Shown in pieces: positions 35,909 to 44,777 of a stretch of DNA of 64,000 nt. The DNA is taken from NCBI GenBank assembly GCA_002600635.1, contig CP021371.1:1119001-1183000 (forward strand). The letters run 5' to 3'. Every line of letters begins with the position of its first letter. Within the stretch, counting starts at the first letter, position 1. The stretch comes from Rhizobium sp. ACO-34A (GTDB taxonomy: Bacteria; Pseudomonadota; Alphaproteobacteria; Rhizobiales; Rhizobiaceae). Under the pieces are notes generated by a model. The model did not search any database. It was given only the letters and a program-made list of their open reading frames with translations, and had not been told where the DNA came from. Made by a program: the position numbers and the translations under genes.

Positions 35909-36796
35909 TCAGAGGCGGAAACGGGGGGCGTGCTGCCCCTTGACCGCAACGCCGAGTTCAAACGTGGCCCCGCACAGGGCGTCCGCGTTGCGGGCCGAAT
36001 CGTCGAGCCCTTCCCAGCAGGATGTCACCATCAGCCGGTCGGCGTCGGGGCCGAAGAAGGCCGGGCAGGTCACCCGCTTCGCCGGCATTTCGTAGCGGGC
36101 GATGTGGCGCCCCTCGGCGTCGTAGCGATCAACTGCGCCACCATCCCAACGGGCGTTCCAGATGGTGCCCTCGGCATCGACAACCGAGCCGTCGAACACG
36201 CCTTCGCGGTCGGTTCCGTCGATCAGCACGCTGGGGGTTCCGGTCGGCAGGCCGGTCTCGGCATCGACATCGACCCGCATCAGCTTGTTGATCTTCGAAT
36301 CGACGAAATAGCCGATCTTGCCGTCCGGCGAGAAGCAGATGGAGTTCGGAATGCTGATCTTGTCGAAGATCCGCGTCACCTTGTTGCCGGCGACGTGATA
36401 GATGGCGCCGGCGCCATCGGCGGCCGTCTTGCCCATCGTGCCGATCCACAGCGCGCCCGAAGGATGAACCCGGCCGTCATTGGAACGGTTGCCGGGGCGG
36501 TCGGGTTCGAGTTCCGCGAACGGGGTCAGTTCGCCGCTTGCCCGATCCCGCAGGAAAAGCCCGGTGTCGCTGGCAATGAGCTGGCGGTTTTCATCGATGA
36601 TGGCGAGCACGCTTCCCATGAACGGCAGCTCGTGGCGGGTTGCCGTGTCGGTGGCCAGTTCGAGCGACCAGAGCGCCTTGCCCAGAATGTCGAACCACCA
36701 GAGTGTGTCGCTCTGCCGGTCGTAAACCGGGCCTTCTCCGAGCTCCAGCCGGTGATCGACCAGCACGTTTCCTGCAAAAGAATGATGTGACGGCAC
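35909..36796 (-). CDS. SMP-30/gluconolactonase family sugar lactonase
   Basis: A 295-residue six-bladed beta-propeller of the SMP-30/LRE family. Conserved parts are LGEGPVYDRQSDTLWWFD (metal ligand Glu in LGEGP), the NDGRVHPSGALWIGTMG loop with the metal-binding Asn-Asp, and IPNSICFSPDGKIGYFVDS. Such enzymes open aldonolactones to the acids, with Ca2+ or Zn2+. No signal peptide, so it is cytoplasmic. No sugar dehydrogenase or transporter is adjacent, so the sugar is unknown. Start ATG at 36796, with an AGGGAGAAAAG site upstream. Confidence 0.9.
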   Translation of the reverse strand: MPSHHSFAGNVLVDHRLELGEGPVYDRQSDTLWWFDILGKALWSLELATDTATRHELPFMGSVLAIIDENRQLIASDTGLFLRDRASGELTPFAELEPDRPGNRSNDGRVHPSGALWIGTMGKTAADGAGAIYHVAGNKVTRIFDKISIPNSICFSPDGKIGYFVDSKINKLMRVDVDAETGLPTGTPSVLIDGTDREGVFDGSVVDAEGTIWNARWDGGAVDRYDAEGRHIARYEMPAKRVTCPAFFGPDADRLMVTSCWEGLDDSARNADALCGATFELGVAVKGQHAPRFRL

Positions 36797-37209
36797 GCAC
36801 TTTTCTCCCTGATTCCATATGCCTTTCAGGCAGTGCGGAATCCTTAACCCTTGATTGACAGAGGTTTACGGTAAAATAAAGCTGGCTTCTGGACTAGCCC
36901 GCGTTTCTGCGGCTAAGCTCGATAACGGTGGGTAAGGCGGATTCGTCTGCACATTGATACACGTGCCGTTTTTCCGGACGTCTCTTTGTTCCGGATGAAA
37001 AATCTACGACGCGCAAGGTGCAATTCTAACGAGCCGCTTTCAGGGGAGACATCAAGAGCCTTCATGAGCTGGCCGATGTTGTTTTCTGCATGCCGGTTTT
37101 CCCGGCCTGGCCTCCGATCGCCGCTCCTTCGTTCTGAAGGAAGCCGGCTGTCTAAGGAGAGCGATTTGTCTTTTTCACATTCCTGGAGTCATGCGAAGAA
37201 ATATTTGCC
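36797..37209. other. Intergenic gap with small hairpins only
   Basis: The 413 bp between the divergent lactonase and luxR genes contain no credible ORF. Small perfect hairpins are TGCCT-ttc-AGGCA at 36820-36832 and TCCTTC-gttct-GAAGGA at 37125-37141. A TTGACA at 36855 lacks a -10 box at correct spacing. Promoters for both genes must be here, and no lux-box-like palindrome was noticed. Confidence 0.5.
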
Positions 37210-37947
37210 ATGACAGCGATTGAAACCGATGCTTCCGAGCGAGTAGCTGCCTACGTTGCCGAGATCGGTAGCTTCAAGACGCAGTTCGATGTCTTCCGTT
37301 TCATGAAACGGCTGACCGAATCCTATGGCGCGAGGGCCTTCATGGTTCTCAACATGCCGTCGCCCACCTCTCTTGATCTGTCCAGCAATTCGATCATTAC
37401 CAACTGGCCGGCCGATCTGCTGACCGAATACGATCAGACACCGCTTCTTTCCAGCAGCCCCGTGCTTGTGCGCCTGCGGACTTCCACCACGCCCTTCACT
37501 TACGACATCGAACATGTGAGCAAGCAGCGCGATCCCCGCACGATGGAGATTTCGCAAACGCTGTTCAATCGCTTCAAGATGACCCGCGGCGCGTATTTCC
37601 CGACCCATGATGCGTCCGGCATCCGTGGCGCCGTATCCTTCTGCGGCGACCGGCCAATCTTTTCCGTGGCCGAAATGATGGAGTTGATGTTTCTCTCCAT
37701 CCATATCTACAACCGTCTTGCGGAAATCCGTGATCTCGACAATCGCGCTACCGACATGCTCACAGAGCGCGAGATCGATTGTCTCAACTGGACCGCGGCG
37801 GGCAAGACCAGTGTCGAGATTGCCGAAATCCTCGGCCTTTCCGAGCACACGATCAATCATTACCTCAACCGCGCAACGAAGAAGCTCGATACGGTGAACC
37901 GTACGCAGGCGGTGGCAAAGGCCCTGAGGCTCGGTCTGATCAAGTAA
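37210..37947 (+). CDS. LuxR-family regulator with atypical autoinducer pocket
   Basis: A 245-residue protein with an N-terminal autoinducer-binding-like domain and a C-terminal LuxR helix-turn-helix (LTEREIDCLNWTAAGKTSVE, then LGLSEHTINHYLNRATKKL). In the pocket region the usual Trp, Tyr, Asp-Pro pattern reads WPADLLTEYDQTPLLSSSPV: Trp57 and Asp70 of TraR numbering appear as Leu and Ser, while Tyr and Pro remain. It probably does not bind an ordinary acyl-homoserine lactone. No luxI-type synthase is in the window, so this is a LuxR solo. VisN/VisR-like motility regulators share this architecture. The NasS-like gene follows after 189 bp on the same strand. Confidence 0.88.
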   Translation: MTAIETDASERVAAYVAEIGSFKTQFDVFRFMKRLTESYGARAFMVLNMPSPTSLDLSSNSIITNWPADLLTEYDQTPLLSSSPVLVRLRTSTTPFTYDIEHVSKQRDPRTMEISQTLFNRFKMTRGAYFPTHDASGIRGAVSFCGDRPIFSVAEMMELMFLSIHIYNRLAEIRDLDNRATDMLTEREIDCLNWTAAGKTSVEIAEILGLSEHTINHYLNRATKKLDTVNRTQAVAKALRLGLIK

Positions 37948-38136
37948 CCGCGCGGCGGCCATCGTTTGATGGGGCGAGCCTTTGGTTGTTGCGCTGGAAT
38001 TGCTTTTCGGCAAGAAATGCATGCATGCCGATCACGCGAGGAAAGACACTGAATTCAACGAGATCGATGGCTCGCCGGTTTCCGGCCCGCCGGGCGGTCG
38101 GGTGTCATGGCGTCATGACGGGGAGCATGTAGCGCC

Positions 38137-39363
38137 ATGCCGAACCGGCCAGAGATCGTCCTCGGCTTCCTGCCGCTTCTGGATAGCGCGATCCTGGTCG
38201 CCGCCCTTGAAAAGGGTTTTGCCGGTGACGAAGGCCTGAAACTTACCCTGGTCCGGGAGAATTCCTGGGAAGCGATCCGCGAGGCGGTCGGAGCCGGTCG
38301 CTTCCACGGAGCTCACATGCCGGCCCCCATGCCGATTGCCTGCAATCTTGCCATGGTGCCGATGGAGGTGCCGCTGGTCGCGCCGATGGCACTCGGTCTC
38401 GGTGGCAATGCGATCACCGTTTCAGCCTCGCTCCATCGCCGCATGATCGAGGCAGGAATGGTGCCAGATCTTGATCCGCGCCGTGCCGGCGACGCGCTGA
38501 AAGCGGTTGTCGATGACCGCAGACAAACCGGCAAACCGCGATTGCGGTTCGCCGTCGCTCACCGCCTGTCCTGCTGTCACTACGAATTGAAATACTGGCT
38601 GGCCGCCTGCGGGATCGATCCCGTGGTCGACGTGGAAATCGTGGCCTTGCCTGCCGGCCTGATCGGCGATGCGCTGGAGCAGGGCAATCTCGATGGCTGC
38701 TGTCTTGCCGAGCCATGGAACAGCCGCATCGTTGCGCGCGATCAAGGGCGGATTGTCACCCTGAAATCGTCGCTCTGGGCATCCAGTCCCGGCAAGGTGC
38801 TCGGCATGTCCCAGCGCTGGAGCGAAGACAATCGGCGGGAGCTGGAAGGACTGCTCCGCGCGCTGTATCGGGCCGCGCAATGGTGCGCCAATACGGAGAA
38901 TATCGAGGAACTCGCGGGCATTCTGGCGGCGCGCCAATATCTGGCGCTGGACGGCGAGTTATTGCTTCCCGGCCTCACGGGGTTGCTGCCCGTCGCGCCG
39001 GACAATGTCGTCGAGGTGGGCGACGTGCTGCTCTTCGAGGGAAGGGCGGCGACCTTCCCGTGGCAAAGCCATGCCCTGTGGTTCTATAGTCAGATGGTGC
39101 GGTGGGCCGACTGTCGCCACACCCCGCTCGCCATGGCTGTCGCACGCGACAGCTACCGGCCGGATATTTACCGGCAGGCGCTCAAACCTGTCTTTGCACC
39201 GCTGCCAGGGGCCAACCTGAAGGTGGAGGGTGCGTTGGCCTCGCCGCAATATGTCGGCGTTTCCAGAGGGCGGCTGGTGCTTGGACCTGACGGCTTCTTC
39301 GACGGAAAGACCTTCGATCCCGACCGCTTCGAGGCCTATCTTGCGGCACAGGCAGCAAGCTGA
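38137..39363 (+). CDS. NrtA/CmpA-family substrate-binding-like protein without signal peptide (NasS-like)
   Basis: A 408-residue protein with the two-lobed fold of nitrate-binding proteins: LGFLPLLDSAILVAALEKGF, AHMPAPMPIACNLA, and CHYELKYWLAACGIDP then GCCLAEPWNSRIV. It lacks any export signal, begins directly in the ligand-binding domain, and has the length of NasS, the cytoplasmic nitrate/nitrite sensor that holds the RNA-binding antiterminator NasT. No ANTAR-domain NasT gene is adjacent, and no nitrate transporter or reductase either. Start ATG 38137 with GGGGAG 11 bp upstream. Directly behind it lies a sigma-54-type promoter with a structured RNA. The sensor role is inferred; an orphan transporter component is the alternative. 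Confidence 0.75.
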   Translation: MPNRPEIVLGFLPLLDSAILVAALEKGFAGDEGLKLTLVRENSWEAIREAVGAGRFHGAHMPAPMPIACNLAMVPMEVPLVAPMALGLGGNAITVSASLHRRMIEAGMVPDLDPRRAGDALKAVVDDRRQTGKPRLRFAVAHRLSCCHYELKYWLAACGIDPVVDVEIVALPAGLIGDALEQGNLDGCCLAEPWNSRIVARDQGRIVTLKSSLWASSPGKVLGMSQRWSEDNRRELEGLLRALYRAAQWCANTENIEELAGILAARQYLALDGELLLPGLTGLLPVAPDNVVEVGDVLLFEGRAATFPWQSHALWFYSQMVRWADCRHTPLAMAVARDSYRPDIYRQALKPVFAPLPGANLKVEGALASPQYVGVSRGRLVLGPDGFFDGKTFDPDRFEAYLAAQAAS

Positions 39364-39500
39364 ATGCTGCTTTTTTGTGCCTTGCAGCACGTTTCCGCCC
39401 ATTCTTCAGGCACATTATTGCGCAGTCGTATTCCGTCCCGCAACTGTCGCTTACGGCCTATGTTTATGAAATTTATGTGAAAGTTTCCGTGAGTGAAAAC

Positions 39501-39515
39501 TGGCACGGTTTCTGC
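39501..39515 (+). promoter_or_regulatory. Sigma-54 (RpoN) type promoter
   Basis: TGGCAC, 5 bp, CTGC, against the consensus TGGCAC-N5-TTGC; only the first base of the -12 element differs and the GG/GC spacing is exact. It lies in the 386-bp gap between the NasS-like gene and mrp (39364-39749). No clear NtrC site (GCAC-N7-GTGC) was found upstream. The predicted start is near 39527. Confidence 0.6.
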
Positions 39516-39526
39516 ATCGTAATATG

Positions 39527-39625
39527 CAAGTCCAGAGGGGACGCTGCAACGCACCCACGAAGGTGCTGCAAGGACAAGCCGCTGTCGATAGTGCCATGGT
39601 CGGGCACGGTCTGACGGCGGCTTTT
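39527..39625 (+). ncRNA. Candidate small RNA or attenuated leader, two hairpins
   Basis: From the predicted sigma-54 start the transcript folds into two hairpins. The first pairs GCACC at 39551-39555 with GGTGC at 39562-39566 around the 6-nt loop CACGAA, extended by TGCA arms at 39545-39548 and 39567-39570. The second pairs AAGCCGCTGTC at 39576-39586 with GACGGCGGCTT at 39613-39623 (one G-U), with an inner stem GTGCC/GGCAC at 39591-39595 and 39603-39607, and ends in TTTT. This resembles a Rho-independent terminator. It may be an independent sRNA of about 100 nt or a leader of mrp. Hexaloop hairpins next to a NasS-like gene recall ANTAR (NasT) targets, but only partly match. Confidence 0.5.
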
Positions 39626-39749
39626 CCGTTTCTGGCGGGTATTCCGGATAATGTGCCACATCCTCTTTTATGCATCCGTCGTCGTTTGCCGGTTGGCGAA
39701 GGCTCTACGGTCGATTATCTACGCTCCATGAAAGCTTAGAGAGGATGGC

Positions 39750-40910
<1,161 letters not shown>

Positions 40911-40924
40911 ATTTACAGAAAGCA

Positions 40925-40958
40925 AAACCGGCCGCCGTCGTGAAACGGCAGCCGGTTT
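40925..40958. terminator. Bidirectional terminator between mrp and hsp20
   Basis: AAACCGGC at 40925-40932 pairs with GCCGGTTT at 40951-40958, continued inside by GCCGT/ACGGC at 40934-40938 and 40945-40949. The stem is flanked by an A run on the left and a T run on the right, so it can serve both the mrp transcript and the convergent hsp20 transcript. Confidence 0.75.
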
Positions 40959-40970
40959 ACAAACTCAACC

Positions 40971-40996
40971 GCCGCCCCCAGGCGGATAGGGGCGGC
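40971..40996. terminator. GC-rich hairpin near the hsp20 end
   Basis: GCCGCCCC at 40971-40978 pairs perfectly with GGGGCGGC at 40989-40996, 13 bp from the hsp20 stop. It lacks a T run; it probably supports the neighbouring bidirectional terminator. Confidence 0.45.
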
Positions 40997-41009
40997 GGGA
41001 TAACGCGAT

Positions 41010-41486
41010 CTATTGTTGTTTTTCGATCGCGATCTTGCGCTCCGCAGGAGCCGTTCCCGGCTTCTTGGGCAGTATTACGGTTAGAACGCCATTCTCGAAT
41101 CGGGCCGATACGGCGGCCTCGTCGACGCTCGACGGCAGGCGCATCGAGCGCTGGAAGCTGCCATAGCGCCGTTCCACGACATGGTAGTTGTCCTTGTCGT
41201 CCTTCTTTTCCATCTTCTTCTCGCCCTTCAGGCTGAGAACTCCGTTCTGGATGGAAAGGTCGACGTCCTGCTCGGTGATTCCCGGCAATTCGGCGGTCAG
41301 CGTGATCGCGTTGTCATTCTCTGCAACATCGATCGAGGGCGCGATGAATTTCTCGCCCTCGGAGCCGCTGAGCAGGTTTCGCTTGCCGAAAAAGCTTTCA
41401 AGTGCCTGGTCCATTTCCTTTCGCAGACCGGCGAAGGGAATGTCGGACCATAGACCGGGAAGAAAATTCGACGATTTCTCGTTCAT
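41010..41486 (-). CDS. Small heat shock protein, Hsp20/alpha-crystallin family
   Basis: A 158-residue holdase chaperone that keeps unfolded proteins soluble. The alpha-crystallin domain runs from about residue 45 to 140: IDVAENDNAITLTAELPGI, LSIQNGVLSLKGEKK, RRYGSFQRSMRLP and the closing FENGVLTVILPK. The C-terminal IxI-type anchor is KIAIEK. The ATG at 41486 has GGAGG 6 bp upstream; an ATG at 41498 overlaps that ribosome site and is less likely. A perfect FixK/FNR box lies 67 bp before the start with a CATAGT -10 element at proper distance, so oxygen-limited induction is likely in addition to or instead of heat. No ROSE-type thermometer was recognised. Confidence 0.93.
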   Translation of the reverse strand: MNEKSSNFLPGLWSDIPFAGLRKEMDQALESFFGKRNLLSGSEGEKFIAPSIDVAENDNAITLTAELPGITEQDVDLSIQNGVLSLKGEKKMEKKDDKDNYHVVERRYGSFQRSMRLPSSVDEAAVSARFENGVLTVILPKKPGTAPAERKIAIEKQQ

Positions 41487-41552
41487 CACATCCTCCATGA
41501 CAAAACCCCAGCCTCCGACAGGAAAAGACTATGGGAGGAAGATGGCATTGCT

Positions 41553-41566
41553 TTGATCCAGATCAA
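41553..41566. promoter_or_regulatory. FixK/FNR box upstream of hsp20
   Basis: TTGATCCAGATCAA is a perfect TTGAT-N4-ATCAA anaerobox. Its centre is about 30 bp from a CATAGT -10 element at 41528-41533 on the minus strand, giving the class II position near -41 for hsp20. Because the site is palindromic it could also affect the corA side, but it is 158 bp from that start. Confidence 0.8.
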
Positions 41567-41723
41567 TATGCCCTCATGGGTTGTTGACCTTTTTGGGCTG
41601 CTGACAGGGGCTCGAGCCCGTCGTAAGGTGGGCTCATGAAATCCCGCTTGCAATTCTTGCGGAAGCGGTGTTTGTCTCGCCGGCCGAAACGGACCTTGGG
41701 GGCGCTATGAAAGTGTCTGCAAT

Positions 41724-42701
41724 TTGATCAGAGCCTATCACGTGGATGGAAGGGCCGAGGTCATCCAGGCCGCCGAGCCGCGCGATGCGCTCGAAGCGGA
41801 TATACTGTGGCTTGATCTGATACACCCCGACCTTGCCGAGGAAGCACTGGTGGAACGCCTGCTGGGCATACCGCTGCCGACCCGGGAAGACCTGAAGGAC
41901 ATCGAACCGTCGAGTCGACTTTATGTCGAGGACGGGGGCATTTATATGACCGCCTCCCTCGTCTGGCGGGCGGAAAACCCGCTCGCGGAGCTGACCGACA
42001 TCGCCTTCATCCTTGCGGGCAACCGGCTCATCACCATTCGTTATGCCGAGCCGCGCGCCTTCGCTCTCTTCAGCGCGGCGCTCCTGCGCATGCCCGGAAA
42101 GTACAAGACCGGTACGGAACTGATGTCGCGCCTGCTCGAAACGATCGTCGATCGCACGGCGGAAGTTCTCGAAATGGGTGTTGCAAGGCTCGACGAGCTT
42201 TCCTCAACCGTCTTTGTCGATCGCAAGGTCGCCAAGCGCCGCCCGCCGCGTTTCCTTGAAGACAAGCTGATGGATATCGCCAGCCATCACCGTCTGGTCA
42301 GCAAGGCGCGTGACAGTCTCGTTTCGCTGTCGAGGCTGGTGACCTTCCTCCGATCCTTGCCGAAAGTCCGGGAGGATCACGAGGCGGAAGAAATTTGCGG
42401 TATCGTCGCCCACGACATCCAGTCATTGTCCGAGCATGCCGCGTTCGTCTCGAACAACATCACCTTCCTGCTCGATGCCTCGCTCGGCCTGATCAATGTC
42501 GAGCAGAACGCCATCATCAAGATCTTCTCGATCGCGTCGGTGGTCTTCTTGCCGCCCACGCTGGTCGCTTCTATCTATGGAATGAACTTCCAGTTCATGC
42601 CGGAACTGGCATGGACCTATGGCTATGCGCTCGCCCTCGTCGCGATGCTGCTGTCGGCCATCATCCCCTTCTTGTTTTTCCGTTGGAAAGGCTGGCTCTG
42701 A
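41724..42701 (+). CDS. corA: CorA-family Mg2+ (or Co2+/Ni2+) transporter
   Basis: A 325-residue pentameric divalent cation channel of the inner membrane. The large N-terminal cytoplasmic domain includes [16 protein letters not shown] and [18 protein letters not shown]. Two C-terminal helices carry the signature YGMNF (pore motif GMN) followed by [18 protein letters not shown] and the basic end RWKGWL. Start is TTG at 41724 with only a weak ribosome site (GAAAG); no better in-frame start is visible, so the N-terminus is uncertain by a few residues. Kup follows after 16 bp, so Mg2+ and K+ uptake are probably co-expressed. Confidence 0.92.
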   Translation: MIRAYHVDGRAEVIQAAEPRDALEADILWLDLIHPDLAEEALVERLLGIPLPTREDLKDIEPSSRLYVEDGGIYMTASLVWRAENPLAELTDIAFILAGNRLITIRYAEPRAFALFSAALLRMPGKYKTGTELMSRLLETIVDRTAEVLEMGVARLDELSSTVFVDRKVAKRRPPRFLEDKLMDIASHHRLVSKARDSLVSLSRLVTFLRSLPKVREDHEAEEICGIVAHDIQSLSEHAAFVSNNITFLLDASLGLINVEQNAIIKIFSIASVVFLPPTLVASIYGMNFQFMPELAWTYGYALALVAMLLSAIIPFLFFRWKGWL

Positions 42702-42717
42702 CGAGCCTGATTGCCCC

Positions 42718-44619
42718 ATGACTCAGGAAATCTGCGAAGACCCGCAACAGAGCAAGGGCTGGAAAAGTCTCTTTTTCCTGGCGCTCGGTTCGGTCGGTGT
42801 CGTTTACGGCGACATCGGTACGAGCCCGCTCTATGCGTTTCGCGAAGCGCTGAAGCCGATCGGTCACGATGGTATCACCCGCGTCGAAATCATCGGTCTC
42901 ATCTCGCTCATCATCTGGGCGCTGACGATCATCGTTACCGTCAAATACGTTCTCTTCCTGCTGCGCGCGGATAACGAAGGCGAAGGTGGCACGCTGTCGC
43001 TGCTGGCCCTCCTTTCCAAGAACGCCGGCGGGCATAGCGCCGTCCTGATGGTTCTCGGCCTCATCGGCGCCGCACTCTTCCTCGGCGATTCGATGATCAC
43101 GCCGGCCCTTTCCGTCCTGTCGGCGGTAGAGGGTCTGAAACTCGTGGCACCCTCTCTATCGAGCTACATCGTGCCGATTTCCGTCGGCATCCTGATCGGC
43201 CTGTTCGCCGTGCAATCCCATGGCACGGGGGCGGTCGCCAAGTTCTTCGGTCCGATCACCGCCCTGTGGTTCCTCGTCATGGCGGCCGGCGGCGTGGTGC
43301 ACATCACCGATGACTTCGGCATCCTCACCTCGTTCAATCCGTGGCACGCGATCGACTTCATGTTGCGCGAGAAGTTCCTCGGCGTCGTCGTGCTGGGCGC
43401 GGTCTTCCTGACGGTGACCGGTGCCGAGGCGCTTTATGCGGACCTCGGGCATTTCGGCCGCCGCCCGATCCAGTGGGCATGGTTCGTGCTGATTTTCCCG
43501 GCGCTGGTGCTGAACTATCTCGGCCAGGGCGCGCTCGTGCTCAAGCACCCGGAGGCCGCATCCGATCCGTTCTTCCTGATGTTCCCGGAATGGGCGCTGC
43601 TGCCCGTCGTCATTCTGGCGACCGCCGCCACCATCATCGCCAGCCAGGCGGTGATTACCGGCGCCTTCTCGCTGGTGCGTCAGGCGATCCACCTCGGTTT
43701 CCTGCCGCGCATGCAGATCATGTTCACCTCGGAAACCCATACGGGCCAGATCTATCTGCCGTCGGTGAATGCGCTGCTGCTCTTCGGCGTTCTCGCTCTC
43801 GTACTGTTGTTCGGCAGTTCCGAGGCGCTTGCCACGGCCTATGGCATTTCCGTCACCGGCGCGATGGTGGTCACCACCATCATGGCCTTCGAATTCGTCC
43901 GCACCCGCTGGAGATGGTCGCCGGCGCTGGCAACGGTCGTGCTGCTGCCGCTTCTCGCGCTGGAACTCGTCTTCCTCGGCGCCAACATGCTGAAGATCCA
44001 CGACGGCGGTTATGTGCCGGTGCTGTTTGCCGCCGGCTTCACCGTGGTCATGTGGACCTGGCGTCGGGGTACCTCGATCCTGTTCGCCAAGACGCGCCAT
44101 GCCGATGTGCCGCTCCAGCCCTTCATCGTCTCCGTCGAGAAGAAGAGCGAGCATGCGCCGGTCGCCGTTCCCGGCACCGCGATCTTCCTGACCAGCGATC
44201 CGGAAACAGCGCCTGCCGCGCTCCTTCATAACCTGAAGCACAACCATGTGCTCCACGAGCGCAACATCATCCTGACCATCAGGACGGTGAACCGGCCGCG
44301 TGCCACCCCGGCGGAGCGCTTCGTGGTGGAAACCCTGTCCGAGCGTTTCAGCCGCGTGGAAATCCGCTTCGGCTTCATGGAGACCCAGAACGTCTCGAAG
44401 GCGCTTGCCAGCCTTCGTCGCGGTGGCCTGAAGTTCGACATCATGTCGACCTCCTTCTACCTCGGCCGGCGAAAGCTGGTGCCCGATGCCAAGTCCGGCA
44501 TGCCCTACTGGCAGGACAGGCTTTACATCTCGCTCGCCAATACGGCGGCCGATCCGTCGGACTATTTCCGCCTGCCGGCCAACCGCGTGGTCGAACTCGG
44601 TTCGCATGTGATCATCTGA
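42718..44619 (+). CDS. kup: Low-affinity potassium transporter Kup
   Basis: A 633-residue K+/H+ symporter with about 12 membrane helices. The N-terminus has the family signature [19 protein letters not shown], followed by [14 protein letters not shown] and [18 protein letters not shown]. The C-terminal cytoplasmic domain includes [14 protein letters not shown] and ends in VELGSHVII. The ATG at 42718 was chosen because homologues start shortly before the [10 protein letters not shown] motif; a frame to 42619 overlaps corA. It is the second gene after corA and is closed by a strong terminator. Confidence 0.96.
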   Translation: MTQEICEDPQQSKGWKSLFFLALGSVGVVYGDIGTSPLYAFREALKPIGHDGITRVEIIGLISLIIWALTIIVTVKYVLFLLRADNEGEGGTLSLLALLSKNAGGHSAVLMVLGLIGAALFLGDSMITPALSVLSAVEGLKLVAPSLSSYIVPISVGILIGLFAVQSHGTGAVAKFFGPITALWFLVMAAGGVVHITDDFGILTSFNPWHAIDFMLREKFLGVVVLGAVFLTVTGAEALYADLGHFGRRPIQWAWFVLIFPALVLNYLGQGALVLKHPEAASDPFFLMFPEWALLPVVILATAATIIASQAVITGAFSLVRQAIHLGFLPRMQIMFTSETHTGQIYLPSVNALLLFGVLALVLLFGSSEALATAYGISVTGAMVVTTIMAFEFVRTRWRWSPALATVVLLPLLALELVFLGANMLKIHDGGYVPVLFAAGFTVVMWTWRRGTSILFAKTRHADVPLQPFIVSVEKKSEHAPVAVPGTAIFLTSDPETAPAALLHNLKHNHVLHERNIILTIRTVNRPRATPAERFVVETLSERFSRVEIRFGFMETQNVSKALASLRRGGLKFDIMSTSFYLGRRKLVPDAKSGMPYWQDRLYISLANTAADPSDYFRLPANRVVELGSHVII

Positions 44620-44646
44620 GCTGACGCTCCGATCACGAAAATGTCA

Positions 44647-44675
44647 GGCCGCCGGGCGCTTCCGGCGGCCTTTTT
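44647..44675 (+). terminator. Rho-independent terminator after kup
   Basis: GGCCGCCGG at 44647-44655 pairs perfectly with CCGGCGGCC at 44662-44670 over a 6-nt loop, followed by TTTTT. It lies 28 bp after the kup stop. Confidence 0.92.
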
Positions 44676-44777
44676 CATATCGCGGCAGGCCTTGCCGGAC
44701 AGGGGTGTTAACCAAGCATCAAGGTTAATGGGAGATGTTTTTCCAATGTAACCGAGTTCACGTCTGGAGTACCGGTT

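Noticed and set aside
36855..36877. TTGACA with TAAAAT as a promoter for luxR
   Set aside because: The spacer is only 11 bp, far from the required 16-18.
39524..39739. A 71-codon ORF in the gap between the NasS-like gene and mrp
   Set aside because: Poor start context, no homology-like features, and it runs across the two RNA hairpins; the RNA reading explains the sequence better.
41487..41540. Possible hairpin masking the hsp20 ribosome site (CCTCC at 41534-41538 with GGAGG near 41492)
   Set aside because: The CCTCC half lies upstream of the transcription start implied by the FixK box and CATAGT element, so it would not be in the mRNA.
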